Positions 60,343 to 64,000 of a stretch of DNA of 64,000 nucleotides are shown here, piece by piece. The translations under genes were made by a program, and so were the position numbers. How positions within the stretch are numbered: the stretch's first letter is position 1; each line of letters begins with the position of its first letter. The notes beneath the pieces are model-generated. The model was not told the origin of the DNA. It did not search any database and saw only the letters and a program-made list of their open reading frames with translations. Source of the stretch: Riptortus pedestris (lineage: Eukaryota; Arthropoda; Insecta; Hemiptera; Alydidae); NCBI GenBank assembly GCA_019009955.1, contig CM032231.1, positions 111,692,001-111,756,000 on the forward strand, read 5' to 3'.

Positions 60343-60449
60343 GACGCCGTTCATTGCGTGTCTTTGCAGACCTGGCAGAAATTATTGGAGTTTGGAAGGG
60401 TGGGATCCCTTCCCACCCTATTCACCCGAATAGACCTTGGCTCAGCATA
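60343..60449 (+). pseudogene. mariner transposase relic, part 1 (catalytic region)
   Basis: Decayed frames give DAVHCVSLQTWQKLLEFG, matching the family DNARPHxxxxTxxKLxxLGW block with the second catalytic Asp. In another frame WDPFPPYSPE*TLAQ follows, matching HPPYSPDLAPSD, where the third catalytic Asp is altered. A frameshift and a stop make it inactive. It is cut by an H-repeat copy. Confidence 0.7.
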
Positions 60450-61017
60450 TTAGCAAATTTCCCTTGAGGGAAATCAGCTATTGAGGTTGTACTCATAACG
60501 GAATTTTCGAATTTTTTTTTCAAATGTCCATCGATCCTACCTAGTAGATGAGGAAAAGAGGTCCGTTCAAAACTGTGTATATATTTGTCTGTTACCGTTC
60601 TAGCGGACGCAATTTTTGTTTGATCGCTACCAAACTCGATATTTAGTCGTTTCGTGTAAAAAGAAAGATCAAGTTCGTTAACGGCTGAAATCGGACCAGT
60701 GGGAGGGGTGGGGGTTTAGAGGGGAGGATTTTGGAAAATTCGAATAATCTCCGTTACTATACGTCGGATCGAAAAATTGTACAGATTCAATCTTATTGAA
60801 AATTAAATTTGCTATAAATATTGTTATATACATTTATTCTCTATCTTGAATATTAACCGAGATATTTGTATTTTTATTAAATCTGGGCGGCTAACGGACG
60901 AGAGTGACTTTCTCAAAAGCTAGTTCGGCCGTTTCCTTAACTGCTCGGCTCTCGTGAAATTTCTCTATTCTAAAACTGCACTTGGGAAATCTGCTTAGTT
61001 TACGCAGCCCCTGCGTA
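60450..61017 (-). mobile_element. H-repeat copy inserted into the mariner relic
   Basis: Reverse orientation, near complete: TTAGCAAATTTCCCTTGAGG, GAGGTTGTACTCATAACGG, CTGTTACCGTTCTAGCGGAC, core, GCTAGTTCGGCCGTTTCC, GGGAAATCTGCTTAGTTTAC and GCAGCCCCTGCGT. The last bases of the family 5' end are missing at the junction. Confidence 0.9.
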
Positions 61018-61203
61018 TTTTGACTTATTTCGGGCCCTTCAAAACTATCTTAACGGGAAACAGTTTAATTCGCTCGAGGACTGCAAAACTGACATAGAGG
61101 AGTTCATTCCTTAGAAAAATCTGAGGAGTTCTGGGAAGACGGAGTTAAAAAAATACCTGAAAGATGTCAACATGTAATTGATCAAAATAGGTCATATATA
61201 ATT
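61018..61203 (+). pseudogene. mariner transposase relic, part 2 (C-terminus)
   Basis: DLFRALQNYLNGKQFNSLED and CKTDIEEFIP, then a stop and frameshift, then EKSEEFWEDGVKKIPERCQH and VIDQNRSYIIN. This is the standard mariner C-terminus, continuing the relic before the H-repeat. Confidence 0.8.
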
Positions 61204-63122
61204 AATTTAAGATATTTACAAGAGTCTGAAGTTTTTATTGGAATCACCAGTATAAAACCCTAAGAACTATTTCACTACTTAGTATATTATTGTGAATTAT
61301 CTGTCGGTTTATTTAGTACTAGAATTCATTAAAATTGATATGACTGAAATTTAGATTTTGAAAAACTTGGAGAATATCTGGCAATCAATAACATATTCTA
61401 GGCAGGGAATGAAGTAGTACAAGAATATATAAGTTACTATAAAAAAATTCCTTATTATTGCAAATAAAACATTGTTTTAAATCAAAGTTCTATTCAATCA
61501 AATTGTAAGGAGCCATCATTCTGTACGAGTTAGGGACATTTTTCAGTCCAATCTTCACCATTATTTGTCATAGACATTATCGACATTACATAAAAATCAA
61601 CTTGAGAAGACATTAGTAAATGACATGATATAGTCTCAAAAATGAATTTAGTTCAAAAAATTATAAGTTGTATAGTTGAGATTGTACATTCAATCTCAAA
61701 GAAATTTAAGACGAAACGAAGTCAAAGTAAATGAAGCAAATTTAGGTGTTGAGCATCTTAGACCTCTTGAACTGAAAGAAATCATATGAATCATTGACAA
61801 AAAAATAAATTATCTTTACTCTGGCTCATTTTTATATTTAATAACTAGCTGTTTTAATTTGTAGTTCAACCGTTTGCCGAATTTTAGGCCTGGAAATATA
61901 AATTTTTGGGAATGGTACAGAGCTTTCGTAGAGCTATAGTTGGAAATTAATTTTTTTTTTCTTCCTGTAAAAATTATATACGAATTTTGCTATTTGTTCT
62001 GGCGTTATTATGGGTTTCCCATTCCAAACCCTTAATTAAAATCCTCAGAAATCGTAATGATAATAATGATTCTTGATATCAGTTTCGAAGAAATGCATGA
62101 TAACTACACTCAGCCCATTTTACTGACAGAAGTTTCAATGGACCCGTATACATTTGGAGTTATTTAGAGATAAGTTAAGGCCTTAAATTGTTCATTTCTC
62201 TGAGTATAGTTAGGATAAAAACCTCTGACGGATAAGCAATATGATATAGGTAGGTACAATGTTTGTTTGGGCAATCAACATCGTGGTTATTACAGCCTTT
62301 TGGAAATGTAAAATTTAGTGTTGTGGTTATGGTTTGTATCTGTGATTCTTTTAGTATATATTACGAAGCAATTAAATTAAACTAACCTATTTGCTATTTA
62401 CTTGGTTTTAATTTCTTGAATAGTTGAATTTACGTATTCTATTATTGTAGGTCAGCGAGAGCTATTGAGCTTACGACTAGTAGCATATGCATATATCTAA
62501 TATTTTAAAAGTTATATGTCCACTCACTCAAGCACGCAAGGTTTTTTTTTTCTTTCTTTTTTTCCAAATACTAATCTGGAATCCAATTAATGCTCCCAAG
62601 TTCTACAGGTCCGCGTTGCTAGGCTAATTTTACCGTCCATAGGGCCCTTTTTCTTCTTGCGTGCCTCACAGACAATTGTTATGTTATAATTTTATATGTA
62701 CCACTCGGTCTAATTGAAATGTTACAATTTTCTAACTTTAAACTACATATTGTTGAAATTTAGTTTTCTATTGGTATTTAAAAAACCACCCTCTACTGAA
62801 GACCATAATTCATCTTATAATTTAATCGATTTATGAGAGATTTTCCACAGGGGTTATTCTAATGGCACTACTATTCAAAACTTACCTAAAAACTCTTTCA
62901 AGCCTAGATGGCAGCTAATGAAAATTATGTAGACACATATTTTCATTCATGAGGCACATATTTATTTTCGTGATAACTAAGTACTAAATAAATAATTTGT
63001 ATGCTGACGCCCTGTACTCGATGTTTAATCGTTTCATGTATAACACAACGAGGGCAGAGGTTGTAGTGTAAATATATTGGTGATAACGCATTGCACCGCT
63101 TTATATTCTGTTATTATATTGA
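61204..63122. other. 3' flank: no recognised feature
   Basis: AT-rich intergenic sequence without coding potential or recognised repeats. A mariner 3' terminus was not found. Confidence 0.35.
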
Positions 63123-63452
63123 ATATTTTGTTTTTCAATTCGGTTTTGTAGGAAAAGAAAGTGCTCTGATCCAAGTCTGACATTTAATGAAAACAAATTA
63201 CATTTTGCGGATAGCGTAAATTATTTGGGCTTACACTTGGACAAAAGATTGACATGGCTTCTCCTCGTAACTAATTTAAATGTTCAGTTCCACAAACGAA
63301 TGAACATTCTTACGAAAATAATTTGTAATAGGAACTGGGGATCAAATAGAGACACACTACTGCTTCTATACAAAACAATAATAAGGTCAAATATAGACTA
63401 CGGATCACAGATATATAATTCTGCCTCACACAGAACACTAAAGCTTATTTAA
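63123..63452 (+). pseudogene. jockey-like reverse transcriptase fragment
   Basis: Open frame of 109 codons: CSDPSLTFNENKLHFADSVN, YLGLHLDKRLTW, KRMNILTKIICNRNWGSNRD, TLLLLYKTIIRSNIDYGSQI. This is the C-terminal RT/thumb region of jockey-clade elements (typical FLGLxLDxRLTW and LLRLYKALIRSxLDYG). It has no start codon, is cut off by TAA at 63450-63452, and lies in front of an H-repeat. Confidence 0.8.
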
Positions 63453-63520
63453 TATTAAAGAATGTATTAATATATATTTTTTTTTTCACGCTTCATTGAA
63501 TTGTGTATCTGATTATAAAA

Positions 63521-63953
63521 GTCCGTCACGCAGGGGCTGCTTAAACTAAGCAGATTTCCCACGGGAAGTTATACAATAGAGAAATCTCCATACGAGAGCC
63601 AAACAGTTACAGCAAGCTAAACTAGTTTTGGCGGGAAATTCAAAAATCCGTTATCGGCCCAAATTAAAAAAAAATGTAAATATCTCGGTTAGTATTCAAG
63701 ATAGGGAATAAATGTATATTACAATATTTATAGTAAATTTAATTTGCAATAAGATTGATTCTGTACAATTTTTCGATCCGACGTATAGTAACGGAGATAT
63801 TTCGAATTTTCGAAAATCCTCCCCTCTAAACCCCCCCTCCCACTGGTCCGATTTCAGCCGTTAACGAACTTGATCTTTCTTTTTACATGAAACGACTAAA
63901 TATCGAGTTTGATAACGATCAAACAAAAATTGCGACCGCTAGAGCGGTAACAG

Positions 63954-64000
<47 letters not shown>
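63521..64000 (+). mobile_element. H-repeat copy running off the window
   Basis: GTCCGTCACGCAGGGGCTGC, AGCAGATTTCCCACGGG, GAGAGCCAAACAGTTACAGC, core, GCGACCGCTAGAGCGGTAAC, then (TA)n from about 63958 to the window end. The hairpin end lies outside. Confidence 0.92.

Noticed and set aside
60264..60467. 67-codon frame in the 3' flank
   Set aside because: It overlaps a decayed mariner catalytic region read in a different frame; not a gene.

Overview
The window is AT-rich animal DNA, almost certainly from an insect. It contains one recognisable cellular gene, an Msx/muscle segment homeobox (msh/Drop) orthologue on the + strand, embedded in a large amount of transposon-derived sequence. The order or species cannot be told from what is visible. 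An arthropod is inferred from the compact Msx protein, the very long introns, and the mixture of mariner, jockey-like, Penelope-like and tRNA-SINE relics.

Gene layout. Coding exon 1 (ATG at 16162 or 16180, end 16573) carries an EH1-like Groucho-binding motif, an acidic stretch and a poly-alanine run. Intron 1 is about 36.5 kb. Exon 2 (53122-53309) encodes the Msx-specific upstream block and homeodomain residues 1-44. Intron 2 is about 3.0 kb. Exon 3 (56297-56533) encodes homeodomain residues 45-60, the conserved tail after it and the C-terminus. Splice sites and phases are consistent (phase 1, then phase 0) and give a predicted 278-aa protein (272 aa from the second ATG). A 50-codon upstream ORF (15885-16037) lies in the presumed 5' leader.

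Repeats. The dominant repeat, called the H-repeat here, has about 20 full or partial copies. It has a conserved 5' end (GTCCGTCACGCAGGGGCTGC), a 12-bp subterminal inverted repeat (AGCAGATTTCCC / GGGAAATCTGCT), a 3' hairpin ending near CTAA, and often a microsatellite at a fixed internal position. This architecture resembles Helentron/HINE (DINE-1-like) non-autonomous elements, but that class is inference. A second family is a tRNA-derived SINE of about 220 bp. Single relics include two halves of mariner transposases, three non-LTR retrotransposon C-termini, a rearranged Penelope-like element, a hAT-like insertion and a TIR element.

Regulatory potential. Intron 1 and the 5' flank contain transposon-free islands that are more GC-rich than their surroundings. 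Several hold clusters of homeodomain, forkhead, GATA, nuclear-receptor or GAGA/Pho-like motifs. They are candidate enhancers, and one (50770-51180) is a candidate Polycomb response element. All are motif-level inference. No rRNA, functional tRNA, CRISPR array or second cellular protein gene was seen.
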